A DNA stretch of 11,084 nucleotides from Palsa-1233 sp031367105. GTDB taxonomy: Bacteria; Gemmatimonadota; Gemmatimonadetes; Gemmatimonadales; GWC2-71-9. A program made the position numbers and the translations under genes. Within the stretch, counting starts at the first letter, position 1. Each line of letters starts with the position of its first letter. The stretch covers positions 1-11,084 of the forward strand of contig JANLPG010000200.1 of NCBI GenBank assembly GCA_031367105.1, read 5' to 3'. The notes under the pieces were generated by a model. That model ran no database searches. It was not told the origin of the DNA and worked only from the letters and a program-made list of their open reading frames with translations. Positions 1 to 6,784 of this stretch are shown in pieces.

Positions 1-522
1 GTGGGGTTTCTGGCGGGCAATCGCGCACACGCGCACGCACGGTCACGCGACGCGCTGGTGCACTCGCTGGCGCAGCAGCTCTCCTGTGCTGTCGAGGAGC
101 TTGCCGAGCTGATCCCGAAGCGCCAGGCAGAGCTGCTGGCAGCGCGAGCCCGGATCGAAACCCTCGAGGGTGAGCTCGCGCGGTACCGACTCGGGTCGCT
201 CGCCGGAGCGGTCGCGCCGGATGAGCGGGGTGTCAGACGGGTCGTCTATCGCTCCGATGGTGACCCGGCGACGCTGCTGCGCGCGATGGCTCAGGCGGCG
301 GGGGCGATGGAACGACTGCTCTTCATCGCGAGCGATACCCCCCCGCCGTCGGTGTATGTCGGAGCCAGTGCCGACAGCGGTATCGATGCCGGTGCGGCAC
401 TCAAGGCGGCGCTCTCGGCCGTCGGTGGACGCGGCGGCGGCTCGGCGCGCGTGGCGCAGGGGACGGCGCCAGATCCAAGCCGGTTGCGCGACGTGATCGC
501 GGCGGTGATCGATGCTGGGTGA
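1..522 (+). CDS. DHHA1-domain protein, C-terminal part (probable alanyl-tRNA editing protein)
   Basis: The 3' part of a gene that starts before the window; the GTG at base 1 is most likely an internal Val codon. Residues 1-10 contain F-L-A-G-N-R-A, like the FxxGxRA segment that closes the editing domain of AlaX-type proteins. A heptad-rich linker follows (about 20-63), then a DHHA1 domain ending in the hallmark glycine-rich loop GGRGGGSARVAQG (142-154). Proteins of this family hydrolyse Ser or Gly mischarged on tRNA-Ala; the DHHA1 domain helps bind tRNA. The zinc-binding HxxxH part would lie upstream and cannot be checked. A full alanyl-tRNA synthetase is the alternative, but the distance from FLAGNRA to the end (about 170 residues) and the GxRA form fit a stand-alone editing protein slightly better. 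DHHA1 identity is secure; the full-length type is inferred. Confidence 0.82.
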   Translation: MGFLAGNRAHAHARSRDALVHSLAQQLSCAVEELAELIPKRQAELLAARARIETLEGELARYRLGSLAGAVAPDERGVRRVVYRSDGDPATLLRAMAQAAGAMERLLFIASDTPPPSVYVGASADSGIDAGAALKAALSAVGGRGGGSARVAQGTAPDPSRLRDVIAAVIDAG

Positions 523-523
523 T

Positions 524-565
524 GGATGGTGGATGGTGGATGGTGGATGATGGAGGGTGGATGAT
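524..565. repeat. Heptanucleotide tandem repeat, six units of GGATGGT type
   Basis: Six consecutive 7-bp units begin two bases after the DHHA1 stop codon: GGATGGT three times, then GGATGAT, GGAGGGT and GGATGAT, followed by GG. The first three are identical and the rest differ by one base each. The array is outside coding sequence, and its 7-bp period would shift frame if translated. It ends about 30 bp before the candidate promoter of the DinB gene. Slippage-prone arrays of this kind can vary in copy number; whether this one does is unknown. Confidence 0.9.
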
Positions 566-596
566 GGTCAGCATTCCGGCACGCCGGTACTCACCG

Positions 597-602
597 TAGA
601 TT
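597..602 (+). promoter_or_regulatory. Candidate -10 box for a leaderless DinB transcript
   Basis: TAGATT lies six bases before the ATG at 609, and no Shine-Dalgarno sequence precedes that ATG. A TA-N3-T hexamer at this distance would place the transcription start at or next to the start codon. No good -35 element is visible 16-18 bases upstream. The same spacing recurs before three other genes here, which raises confidence a little. Confidence 0.35.
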
Positions 603-608
603 GCCGGT

Positions 609-1049
609 ATGCTCCCACGCCTCATCGAACACCTGATCTGGGCTGATGAACGAGTCGCCGATTCACTCGCGACGCTCGCAGCCCCGGATACCGAGTTGCT
701 CGCGATCTATGGCCACGTCCTTGGTGCCGAGGCGGTGTGGATAGCCAGACTCAACGGGATGCCGAGCGATGTGCCGGTCTTTCCGGAATTTGACCTCGCC
801 ACCTGCCGTGAAGTGGCTCGCCGCTATCACGCCAGTCTCCAGGTAATTCCGCTGGACGACGCGGGGCGCGCACGCACGGTGACCTATACCAACAGCAAGG
901 GCGACAGCTTCAGCAGCACCGTCGACGAGATCCTCCACCACGTCTGCCTGCACGGAATGCACCATCGCGGCCAGGTGATCCGCGGTGTGCGCCAGGGCGG
1001 CGGGACGCCGCTGGCCACCGACTTCATCGCGTTCGTGCGTGGCCGCTGA
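609..1049 (+). CDS. DinB-family metal-dependent protein
   Basis: A 146-residue protein of the DinB/YfiT four-helix-bundle superfamily, at the usual length. The three expected metal ligands are present: His36 (in Y-G-H-V-L-G-A-E) and the HxxxH pair His115/His119, followed by the family motif RGQV. Members bind a divalent metal; several are thiol S-transferases (bacillithiol or mycothiol dependent), but most have no tested function. It is unrelated to the polymerase also called DinB. ATG 609 is chosen because the alignable start (LIEHLIWADERV) begins right there. The 3' end overlaps rmuC by 11 bases, so translation may be coupled. Family assignment is firm; the substrate cannot be told from sequence. 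Confidence 0.9.
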   Translation: MLPRLIEHLIWADERVADSLATLAAPDTELLAIYGHVLGAEAVWIARLNGMPSDVPVFPEFDLATCREVARRYHASLQVIPLDDAGRARTVTYTNSKGDSFSSTVDEILHHVCLHGMHHRGQVIRGVRQGGGTPLATDFIAFVRGR

Positions 1050-2145
1050 CACCGTCCTGCTCGCCGCGCTCCTTGGCGTCGCGATTGCGTTGCTCCTGCT
1101 CGTGCTCTGGCGACTCCGCCCTGCCGATGGCGCGGGGCTCGAGCGAGCACTGCGCGACGAACTCCGCTCTGCCCGCAGTGAGCAAGGCGAGCAGTTGCGC
1201 CATTTTCGCGAGGAGATGTCGCGGCAACTCGATACCATCCGCGCGACGGTCGACGAGAAACTTCAAGCGACCCTCGAACAGCGACTGGGCGAATCGTTCA
1301 AGCAGGTGAGCGACCGGCTGGAGGCGGTGCACCGCGGCCTCGGCGAGATGCAGACGCTGGCGACCGGTGTCGGTGAACTGAAGCGGATGCTCGGCAATGT
1401 GAAGACGCGCGGCACCTGGGGTGAAGTCCAGCTCGGCTCGATTCTCGAACAGGTGCTCACGCCGGATCAGTACGCCCGCAATGTGAAGACGCGCGAAGGC
1501 TCCAACGACCTGGTCGAGTTTGCGGTGAAACTCCCCGGGCAGGGCGTCGGCGCCACGGTGTGGCTGCCGCTCGACGCCAAATTTCCACAGGAGGACTACC
1601 TCCGCCTCGTCGAGTCGGCCGAGCGCGGCGACGCGGAGGGTGTGCAAGCGGCCCAGGCCGCACTGGGGCGGGCGGTGCTGGTGGCCGGGCGCGATATCAG
1701 CAGCAAATACCTTGATCCTCCACGCACCACCGATTTCGCCATTCTCTTCCTGCCGACCGAAGGGCTCTACGCCGAAGTCCTCCGGATGCCCGGCCTCACC
1801 GATCAGCTGCAACGCGATTGCCGCGTCGTGCCCGCGGGGCCCACCACGCTGGCGGCGCTGCTGTCTTCGCTCCGAATGGGATTCCGGACCCTGGCGATCG
1901 AAGAGCGCGCCAGTGAGGTCTGGCGACTGCTCGGTGCGGTGAAGACGGAATTTTCCCGCTTCGGCGAAGTCCTCGACCGGGTCAAGAAGCAGCTCGAGAG
2001 CGCCAGGAGCACGCTCGACCAGACCGACGTCCGCACCCGGGCGATGCACCGGCAGCTCCGGGATGTCGAGCAACTCCCGGCGGATGCCAGCGAACAGCTC
2101 CTGGGTATCGCCGCTCCTCCGGAGGAAAGCGACCCCATCCCCTGA
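1039..2145 (+). CDS. rmuC: DNA recombination protein RmuC homologue
   Basis: Starting at GTG 1039 gives 368 residues: an N-terminal membrane helix (about 5-24), a charged coiled coil (33-110) and the RmuC core (about 115-325). Core motifs are clear: G-N-V-K-T-R-G-T-W-G-E-V-Q-L (119-132), P-L-D-A-K-F-P (177-183), K-Y-L-D-P-P-R-T-T-D-F-A-I (223-235), F-L-P-T-E-G-L-Y-A-E (237-246) and G-P-T-T-L (267-271). E160-x3-K164 and D179-A-K181 resemble the PD-(D/E)XK nuclease-like site proposed for this family. RmuC limits recombination at inverted repeats in E. coli and is thought to act on DNA from a membrane anchor. The GTG start is chosen because the membrane helix begins immediately after it and it overlaps the DinB gene by only 11 bases; an upstream ATG at 985 would overlap by 65 bases and add a non-conserved arginine-rich tail. 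No Shine-Dalgarno is seen, consistent with coupling. Confidence 0.93.
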   Translation: MAADTVLLAALLGVAIALLLLVLWRLRPADGAGLERALRDELRSARSEQGEQLRHFREEMSRQLDTIRATVDEKLQATLEQRLGESFKQVSDRLEAVHRGLGEMQTLATGVGELKRMLGNVKTRGTWGEVQLGSILEQVLTPDQYARNVKTREGSNDLVEFAVKLPGQGVGATVWLPLDAKFPQEDYLRLVESAERGDAEGVQAAQAALGRAVLVAGRDISSKYLDPPRTTDFAILFLPTEGLYAEVLRMPGLTDQLQRDCRVVPAGPTTLAALLSSLRMGFRTLAIEERASEVWRLLGAVKTEFSRFGEVLDRVKKQLESARSTLDQTDVRTRAMHRQLRDVEQLPADASEQLLGIAAPPEESDPIP

Positions 2146-2191
2146 CCTCGCCGTCGCTCCGCAATGAGTGCTGGCGGCGGCTTCGCAGCGT

Positions 2192-2198
2192 TAACTTG
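2192..2198 (+). promoter_or_regulatory. Candidate -10 box before the DUF481/propeller/YfiT unit
   Basis: TAACTTG is the only AT-rich patch in the 108-bp gap between rmuC and the DUF481 gene. It would give a leader of roughly 50 bases before ATG 2254. It resembles the TA-N2-TTTG -10 box of Bacteroidota. No -35 element is recognisable, so this is a tentative call. Confidence 0.25.
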
Positions 2199-2242
2199 GG
2201 AGTGCGGTGCGGCTGTGTGGCCCTTCCGCTGCCCTGTCGCCC

Positions 2243-2247
2243 GGGAG
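2243..2247 (+). promoter_or_regulatory. Shine-Dalgarno site fixing the DUF481 start
   Basis: GGGAG sits six bases before ATG 2254. It favours that start over the in-frame ATG at 2164, which would put 30 non-signal residues before the hydrophobic leader. Confidence 0.6.
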
Positions 2248-2253
2248 TCGTCG

Positions 2254-2982
2254 ATGTCGCTGATCGCCCTGCTGCCCCTGCTGCTCGCCGCCGCATCGTC
2301 TGACACGAGCGGCGCCAGGCCGGCCCCTCCCCTGTTCAAGTTCGCCGGTGATGTCGGGTACGTCAGCACGGCGGGCAACTCGTCGGTCCGGACGCTGAAC
2401 CTTGGTAACCGGCTGAGTATGAAGACCGGCGACGTCACCCTTTCGCAGTCGTTCAACGTGGTCAACGGCCGCAGCAAGGGTGTGGAGGTGACCTCGCTCT
2501 GGCGCGCGGGGTTACGCGGCGATGTCGCGGTGGAGCCGACCATCGGCGTCTATGCCTCGATCGCCTTCGAACGCAACGTCTTCGCCGGCCTCCGCTCGCG
2601 AGTCGCGAACACTCTCGGCCTCACCGCTCAGCTGGTGAAAACTCCGCGCGACCGCTTCTCCGTCGAGGGCGGAATGTCGCTCACATCGCAGCGAGGCGTC
2701 GCGGGGAAGGGGCGTGATCTCGACTTCCTCGGCGGCCGCGCGGCGACCGCCTTCGCGCATCAGCTCAGCAGCAAGGCATCGATTTCGCAATCCGTCGAGC
2801 TGCTGCCGAATTTCCGGCAGAGCGAGGATCTGCGGATCAACACCGAGAGCCTGCTGACAGCACCCGTGTCAAGACACGTCTCCTTGCGGCTCTCGTACAT
2901 CATTCGCTACGACGGGTTGCCCGAACCCGGCTTCCTCGCCACCGACCGGCTGTTCACCTCAGGGGTGCAGGTGGGCCTCTGA
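2254..2982 (+). CDS. DUF481-like outer-membrane beta-barrel protein
   Basis: A 242-residue protein with a short secretion signal (MSLIALLPLLLAAASS, cleavage probably after about residue 14). The mature part is a run of alternating short strands typical of a small barrel: F-K-F-A-G-D-V-G-Y-V-S-T-A-G-N-S-S near the start matches the DUF481 (YdiY-like) opening, in which a strand leads into a TxGNS turn. Function is unknown for the family; members are predicted outer-membrane proteins, some linked to salt or acid stress. The chain ends in VGL rather than the usual aromatic residue recognised by the BAM machinery, a small oddity. Its TGA overlaps the next gene's ATG (TGATG), so it is probably co-translated with the propeller lipoprotein. 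Secretion is clear and the DUF481 assignment likely. Confidence 0.75.
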   Translation: MSLIALLPLLLAAASSDTSGARPAPPLFKFAGDVGYVSTAGNSSVRTLNLGNRLSMKTGDVTLSQSFNVVNGRSKGVEVTSLWRAGLRGDVAVEPTIGVYASIAFERNVFAGLRSRVANTLGLTAQLVKTPRDRFSVEGGMSLTSQRGVAGKGRDLDFLGGRAATAFAHQLSSKASISQSVELLPNFRQSEDLRINTESLLTAPVSRHVSLRLSYIIRYDGLPEPGFLATDRLFTSGVQVGL

Positions 2983-4202
2983 TGCGCTGCGGAGTCTTCC
3001 TCCTGGCTATTGGAGCGGTCGCGTGCAGGGGAAACCACCGGACGAACGGAAGCAGCGTCACCGATTCCGCGGGCGTCCGACTCGTCACTTCGACCGCTCC
3101 CGCCTGGGGCGATACCAGCCGGTGGATGCTCGACACCGTTCCGCTCCTCTCGATCGGCGATGCCTCCGGCCCGAATCCGATCCTGCTGGTGGAGGTGAAC
3201 GGCACCCGCCTCCTCCCCGATGGTCGAGTTGCGGTGGTGAGCGGCAGTGAGAAGACGGTGCTCTACTTCGATGCGCAGGGGAAACCGGCCGGGCGCGTGG
3301 GCCGCGACGGTGCAGGACCGGGCGAGTTTCGGAGCGTGGACCTGATTGGTAATCTTGGCGATTCGCTGTTGATCTGGGACGCACAGCTCGCTCGCTCGAC
3401 GCTGCTCGATCCTGCCGGGAAGGTGGCGCGCAACTTCAGCGTGTCGAAGGGCGACAGCGCCATGACCCCACGGTTCGGCTTTGCTCCGGCCGCACTCTTT
3501 GCGGATGGATCGTTGCTGGTGGCTGGGAGAGCCGGTGCCAGTACCGGCGACCGGAGCGAACTCCGACGCGACACCGTCCCGCTCCGTCACGCGGATGCAC
3601 GTGGCACCCTCGGCCACCCGATCGCCGATGTGCTGGGCAGCGAGGCGATCGTCGTGGTCGGCAAGAAGTTTGTCTCGCGCTTCGATCGGCCGTTCGGGCG
3701 CACGACCATCACCGGTACCACCGGCATCAGTACCTTGGTAAGTACCGGCGATTTCGACGGGCTGGTGGTATACGACACCGCCGGCCAGCTCACTGCCAGG
3801 TATCGCCTCGATCGCCCTCGTCGGCTGATTCCCGCCTCGGATATCGATGCACTCGGACAGGAGCAGGGCCAGCAGCTCACCCAGCTGCCGAAGGAGTTCG
3901 CCGCTGCGCTCCGCCCAGTGCTCGCCGAGATCGGTGTACCAGCCACCCTCGCTACCGCGGATCAGCTGGTAGTGGACGCCAGCGGGGCGATCTGGCTGCG
4001 GAATGCTGTCGGCCCGGTGCGCCGCGACTCACTCGCCCAGCGATGGACGGTGCTCAGCGCCGATGGCAGCTGGCTTGGCTCCGTGACCACACCGCGGCGG
4101 CTGGAGGTTCACCAGATCACCGCTGACCGGATCATCGGCGTGTGGCGCGACGAGAATGACGTGGAGTACGTTCGGATCTACCGCCTGACGAGGACGCCGT
4201 GA
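2982..4202 (+). CDS. Secreted six-bladed beta-propeller lipoprotein
   Basis: A 406-residue protein. The N-terminus MRCGVFLLAIGAVAC is a short lipoprotein-type signal, with Cys15 as the likely acylation site; the lipobox (A-V-A-C) is weak because position -3 is Ala rather than Leu. The mature start D-S-A-G-V-R-L-V-T-S (28-37) and the loop G-R-D-G-A-G-P-G-E-F-R (107-117) are typical of the NHL-like six-bladed propeller proteins that are abundant in Gemmatimonadota. Blade-like repeats such as L-P-D-G-R-V-A-V and V-L-Y-F-D-A-Q-G-K (78-101) are visible. No catalytic motif is seen, so a binding or sensing role at the envelope is plausible but unproven. AGGTGGG at 2969-2975 is a fair ribosome site six bases before the ATG. 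Both ends overlap neighbours as TGATG, tying it to the DUF481 and YfiT genes. Confidence 0.8.
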   Translation: MRCGVFLLAIGAVACRGNHRTNGSSVTDSAGVRLVTSTAPAWGDTSRWMLDTVPLLSIGDASGPNPILLVEVNGTRLLPDGRVAVVSGSEKTVLYFDAQGKPAGRVGRDGAGPGEFRSVDLIGNLGDSLLIWDAQLARSTLLDPAGKVARNFSVSKGDSAMTPRFGFAPAALFADGSLLVAGRAGASTGDRSELRRDTVPLRHADARGTLGHPIADVLGSEAIVVVGKKFVSRFDRPFGRTTITGTTGISTLVSTGDFDGLVVYDTAGQLTARYRLDRPRRLIPASDIDALGQEQGQQLTQLPKEFAAALRPVLAEIGVPATLATADQLVVDASGAIWLRNAVGPVRRDSLAQRWTVLSADGSWLGSVTTPRRLEVHQITADRIIGVWRDENDVEYVRIYRLTRTP

Positions 4203-4732
4203 TGACGACTGACCCACGTTACCCGATCGGCCGTTTCGTTCCGCCTGACGCCCCAGACGACGCGATGATGGAGCGCTGGCGTCGCACCATCGAGGAGTTC
4301 CCCGGGTTGTTGTTCGCCGCCGTGCAGGGGCTCGGCGATGTCCAGCTCGACACGCCGTACCGCGAGGGGGGCTGGACGGTGCGCCAGCTGGTGCACCACC
4401 TCGCCGACTCGCACATTCACGCCTATTGCCGCTTCAAGCTGGCACTGACTGAGGAGCAGCCGGTCATCAAGCCCTACCTCGAGGCCCAGTGGGCCGAACT
4501 GCCCGAAGCGCGCGCACTCACGGTGGAGCCGTCGCTGCTGATTCTCAGTGGATTGCACGCGCGCTGGTCGGCAATGATGGTGGCGATGACGCCAGCACAG
4601 TTTCAGCGTACGTTTCATCACCCCGAGACGAAGCTGGACCTCCCGCTCTGGCGAATCCTCGGATTGTACGCGTGGCACTGCCAGCACCACGTTGCACACA
4701 TCACCCGACTGCGCACGTCGCGCGGCTGGTAA
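4202..4732 (+). CDS. YfiT/BstA-like metal-dependent thiol S-transferase
   Basis: A 176-residue protein of the YfiT (bacillithiol S-transferase-like) branch of the DinB superfamily, matching it end to end: D-P-R-Y-P-I-G-R-F near the start, Q-L-D-T-P-Y-R-E-G-G-W-T-V-R-Q (48-62), V-H-H-L-A-D-S-H (64-71), and W-H-C-Q-H-H-V-A-H-I (158-167) before a terminal R-G-W. Likely metal ligands are His66, His159 and His163, the positions used in Bacillus YfiT. Members conjugate electrophiles to a low-molecular-weight thiol or act as hydrolases; the natural substrate here is unknown. ATG 4202 is preferred over GTG 4199 because GAGGA (4190-4194) lies seven bases before it and the ATG overlaps the propeller stop as TGATG. 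Why a cytoplasmic transferase is coupled to envelope genes is unclear. Confidence 0.9.
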   Translation: MTTDPRYPIGRFVPPDAPDDAMMERWRRTIEEFPGLLFAAVQGLGDVQLDTPYREGGWTVRQLVHHLADSHIHAYCRFKLALTEEQPVIKPYLEAQWAELPEARALTVEPSLLILSGLHARWSAMMVAMTPAQFQRTFHHPETKLDLPLWRILGLYAWHCQHHVAHITRLRTSRGW

Positions 4733-4767
4733 TGCGTATCCCCTCTCTCCAACAGCGGAGCTGATCG

Positions 4768-5133
4768 ATGGAACGGCAGAGTGTGGCTGGAATTGGTGGT
4801 GTCGTCCTGTTCGCCGATCACGCCGACTCACTGGCGCACTGGTACGAGAAGCACCTCGGCCTGCACTTCAATCGCGAGCCGGAAAGCCACTTCTGGTGGG
4901 TCGAATTGCCGGGCACGTCCTTCGCCATTCACCAGACGAATCATCCGCTGGGACACGAACACCGGCAGGTCGAGATCACCTGGCTGGTGGCCGATCTCGA
5001 TGCCTTCATCGAGCATCTCGGCGAACTCGGCGCGACGGTGGAGGAACGGCAGGAGACGAGCACCGGCGACTTTGCCTGGCTCGATGACCCCGAGGGGAAC
5101 CGGATCGAACTGTACCAGAAGCCAGAGGTGTAG
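4768..5133 (+). CDS. VOC-family (glyoxalase-fold) protein
   Basis: A 121-residue single VOC module with two beta-alpha-beta-beta-beta units. The first opens with G-I-G-G-V-V-L-F-A-D-H-A-D-S-L-A-H-W-Y (8-26); the second with V-E-I-T-W-L-V-A-D-L-D (68-78), and it closes with D-D-P-E-G-N-R-I-E-L-Y-Q (106-117). Glu114 matches the C-terminal metal ligand and His55 lies on a middle strand, but the usual first-strand His is Gly and the second-unit His is Thr. Metal binding by the canonical set is therefore doubtful. Family members include glyoxalase I, dioxygenases and antibiotic-binding proteins; the substrate cannot be assigned. GGAG at 4757-4760, seven bases before the ATG, supports this start. 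It follows the YfiT gene by 35 bases and may be in the same transcript, which would fit a detoxification theme. Confidence 0.87.
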   Translation: MERQSVAGIGGVVLFADHADSLAHWYEKHLGLHFNREPESHFWWVELPGTSFAIHQTNHPLGHEHRQVEITWLVADLDAFIEHLGELGATVEERQETSTGDFAWLDDPEGNRIELYQKPEV

Positions 5134-5175
5134 GGTGCGCGCGCACGGCGAGGCGCCGACGCGGTCGTCGAATCA
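5134..5175. other. Convergent intergenic gap with GC palindrome and short hairpin
   Basis: This 42-bp gap separates the 3' ends of the VOC (+) and nucleotidase (-) genes. It contains the perfect 12-bp palindrome GTGCGCGCGCAC (5135-5146) and a hairpin with stem CGGCG/CGCCG and a 3-base loop (5146-5158). Neither is followed by a T-run on either strand, so an intrinsic terminator is possible but weakly supported. Confidence 0.3.
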
Positions 5176-6660
5176 TTACGGTCCGTACTTCGCCCTCAGG
5201 CGATCGATGACCGCCTTCCGGATATCGCGGTACGCTGTCACAGGACCGAGCTCGGGATTGTCGGGGGCGAGGAATGCGAGACCCTTCTCGCGCCCGGTGA
5301 GGAGGAAATCGGTGGTCGCCACCCGATAGCGGCGCGCCGGATCGAGCGCCGCACCGTTCACCAGCCATTGATCGCCCTCGTGCACCGCGCCGACCGGATG
5401 GAGGTAGCCGCCGCTGCCGCGGTTGGCCTCGCCCTGTTCCAGCACCCGACGCAACAGCGCACCAGTCATCGTCGTTCCCACGACGGCGCCTCCGAAGGGG
5501 AGGATTCGAATCACGTCGTACTGCGAGACCGCACCCGCGGAGATGACGTCATCAATCCGAATTGATCCACCGTTCATCACTCCCACCTCGGCGTCAGGCA
5601 CTTCGGCCCGGAGTGCCTCGGCGATGAGGGTGGTCAGCGGTGCCTGACGGATGCGCACGGTTGCTTCGCGGCCATCGAGCGGCACGGGGAGCGTGGTGAC
5701 GCGGGCGTGTGGGTCGAGTCCTGCTGCGATATAGGCCGAGTCGGAGCGCGCGACCCAGACCGCGACCTCCCGGGCGACCTTGGGGTCGGCCTTGATGGTG
5801 GAATCGAGCGCGATGAACCGCACACTCACCGAGGGGCGTGCCCCTTGAGTGGCAAAGGTGAGGGTTACCGTTGCGACGGTCCGGACGTTGGCGTCGGCCT
5901 TCACGATCGGGGTGAAGCGGGGGCCGCGTCGGATCTCGTAGTTCTCGTGTTCGTGGCCGCCGAGGAGCAGGGCGATCTCCGGGACTGATTCGACCAGGTA
6001 CTGATCGCTGGCAAGCGTGAGGTGGGTGATGGCCACGATGGCGTCGACGCTATCCCTGATGGCAGTGACCTCGCGCTGGGCGGCAGCGATCGGATCCTCG
6101 AACCGAGTCCAGGGGGGGCGGTTGTCGTCGATGACCAGTCCAATCAGCCCGATCCGGATTAGGCCACCCGGGCTCCTCAACCGGAGGATCGCGTGGCGTT
6201 GGGTATGGGGGAAGAGTCGTCCAGCGGAATCGGTGACGTTGCTCACCACGTAGCCGAAGCGGGATTCGGACAGCCGGGCGAGGAACTCCTCCGGTCGAAT
6301 GTCGAACTCGTGATTGCCCAGCGTGGCCCATTGCAGCCCTACGGCGTTGAGGACCGAAACCATCTGCCGCCCGGCCAGGCGGGCTCCACCCACCTGCGCG
6401 AGCCCCATCGCTGACGGGGAGAGGAAGTCGCCGGCGAGGTCGGTGACCAGCGCCGGGGTCCGGCGGGCGAGGGAGGCCCTGAGGGTGGCGAGCCGGGCCA
6501 GGCCGCCACTGGCGCCGCCTGACATCGGAGTGATCTCGTAAACATCGTTGAAATGGAGGAAAGTGACCGATCGGGGAGGTCTGCCAGCCCTCTGGGCCCC
6601 GGAAATCGCCGGAAATACGACCAGGAACAGGGCGGCGAGCAGAGCGGGCGGACGGTACAT
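5176..6660 (-). CDS. Secreted 5'-nucleotidase-type metallophosphatase
   Basis: A 494-residue protein from ATG 6660 with a clear signal peptide (MYRPPALLAALFLVVFPAIS, cleavage likely after Ala22). The metallophosphatase domain shows F-N-D-V-Y (37-41), A-G-D-F-L-S-P-S (76-83), G-N-H-E-F-D (115-120), T-H-L (212-214) and G-G-H-E-H (234-238). The C-terminal substrate domain (about 335-485) has V-M-N-G-G-S-I-R (361-368) and R-I-L-P-F-G-G (385-391). This is the UshA/YfkN-like layout of enzymes that remove phosphate from nucleotides or UDP-sugars in the periplasm. Tyr41 stands where UshA has a His metal ligand (DxH); NDVY forms occur in a known subgroup, so activity is not excluded. An in-frame ATG at 6732 would add 24 residues before the signal, making it less likely. 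It is divergent from the coiled-coil lipoprotein. Confidence 0.92.
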   Translation of the reverse strand: MYRPPALLAALFLVVFPAISGAQRAGRPPRSVTFLHFNDVYEITPMSGGASGGLARLATLRASLARRTPALVTDLAGDFLSPSAMGLAQVGGARLAGRQMVSVLNAVGLQWATLGNHEFDIRPEEFLARLSESRFGYVVSNVTDSAGRLFPHTQRHAILRLRSPGGLIRIGLIGLVIDDNRPPWTRFEDPIAAAQREVTAIRDSVDAIVAITHLTLASDQYLVESVPEIALLLGGHEHENYEIRRGPRFTPIVKADANVRTVATVTLTFATQGARPSVSVRFIALDSTIKADPKVAREVAVWVARSDSAYIAAGLDPHARVTTLPVPLDGREATVRIRQAPLTTLIAEALRAEVPDAEVGVMNGGSIRIDDVISAGAVSQYDVIRILPFGGAVVGTTMTGALLRRVLEQGEANRGSGGYLHPVGAVHEGDQWLVNGAALDPARRYRVATTDFLLTGREKGLAFLAPDNPELGPVTAYRDIRKAVIDRLRAKYGP

Positions 6661-6784
6661 TGGCGATCCGGGTCGAGGGACCGGCGGAATCTGGGGGGCC
6701 GGGGACTGGCCCACCAGCCAGGAATTGTGCATCGCTGGTGGGTCAGTTCGTCACAACCACTGTCCACAATCTTAGGATGTATGC
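6661..6784. promoter_or_regulatory. Divergent promoter region between nucleotidase and lipoprotein genes
   Basis: This 124-bp gap separates two diverging genes. The stretch 6764-6780 is clearly more AT-rich than its surroundings. On + it holds TAGGAT (6773-6778), six bases before ATG 6785, with GTCACA (6750-6755) 17 bases upstream as a possible -35 (four of six matches to TTGACA). On the minus strand TAAGATTG (complement of 6767-6774) is a candidate -10 for the nucleotidase gene, with a leader of about 100 bases. The two boxes nearly overlap, so the promoters may compete. AGGA within TAGGAT could instead be a ribosome site seven bases before the ATG. Confidence 0.4.

Noticed and set aside
22..41. 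20-bp alternating purine-pyrimidine stretch, possible Z-DNA
   Set aside because: It lies inside coding sequence for Arg-Ala-His-Ala-His-Ala-Arg and is explained by codon choice in a GC-rich gene.
524..565. CRISPR-like array
   Set aside because: Units are 7 bp with no spacers, far too short and contiguous for CRISPR repeats.
401..625. Minus-strand ORF translating the heptamer array into His/Pro/Ser repeats
   Set aside because: The repetitive peptide is only a by-product of the tandem repeat, with no start signal and overlap of the DHHA1 domain.
1024..2073. Long open frame on the minus strand (349 codons) opposite rmuC
   Set aside because: It is a GC-rich shadow of the clearly conserved RmuC frame; the translation is rich in His, Arg and Gln with no recognisable domain.
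2164..2253. Extended N-terminus of the DUF481 protein from ATG 2164
   Set aside because: The extra 30 residues contain Cys, Trp and Arg with no signal character, and a Shine-Dalgarno plus signal peptide mark ATG 2254.
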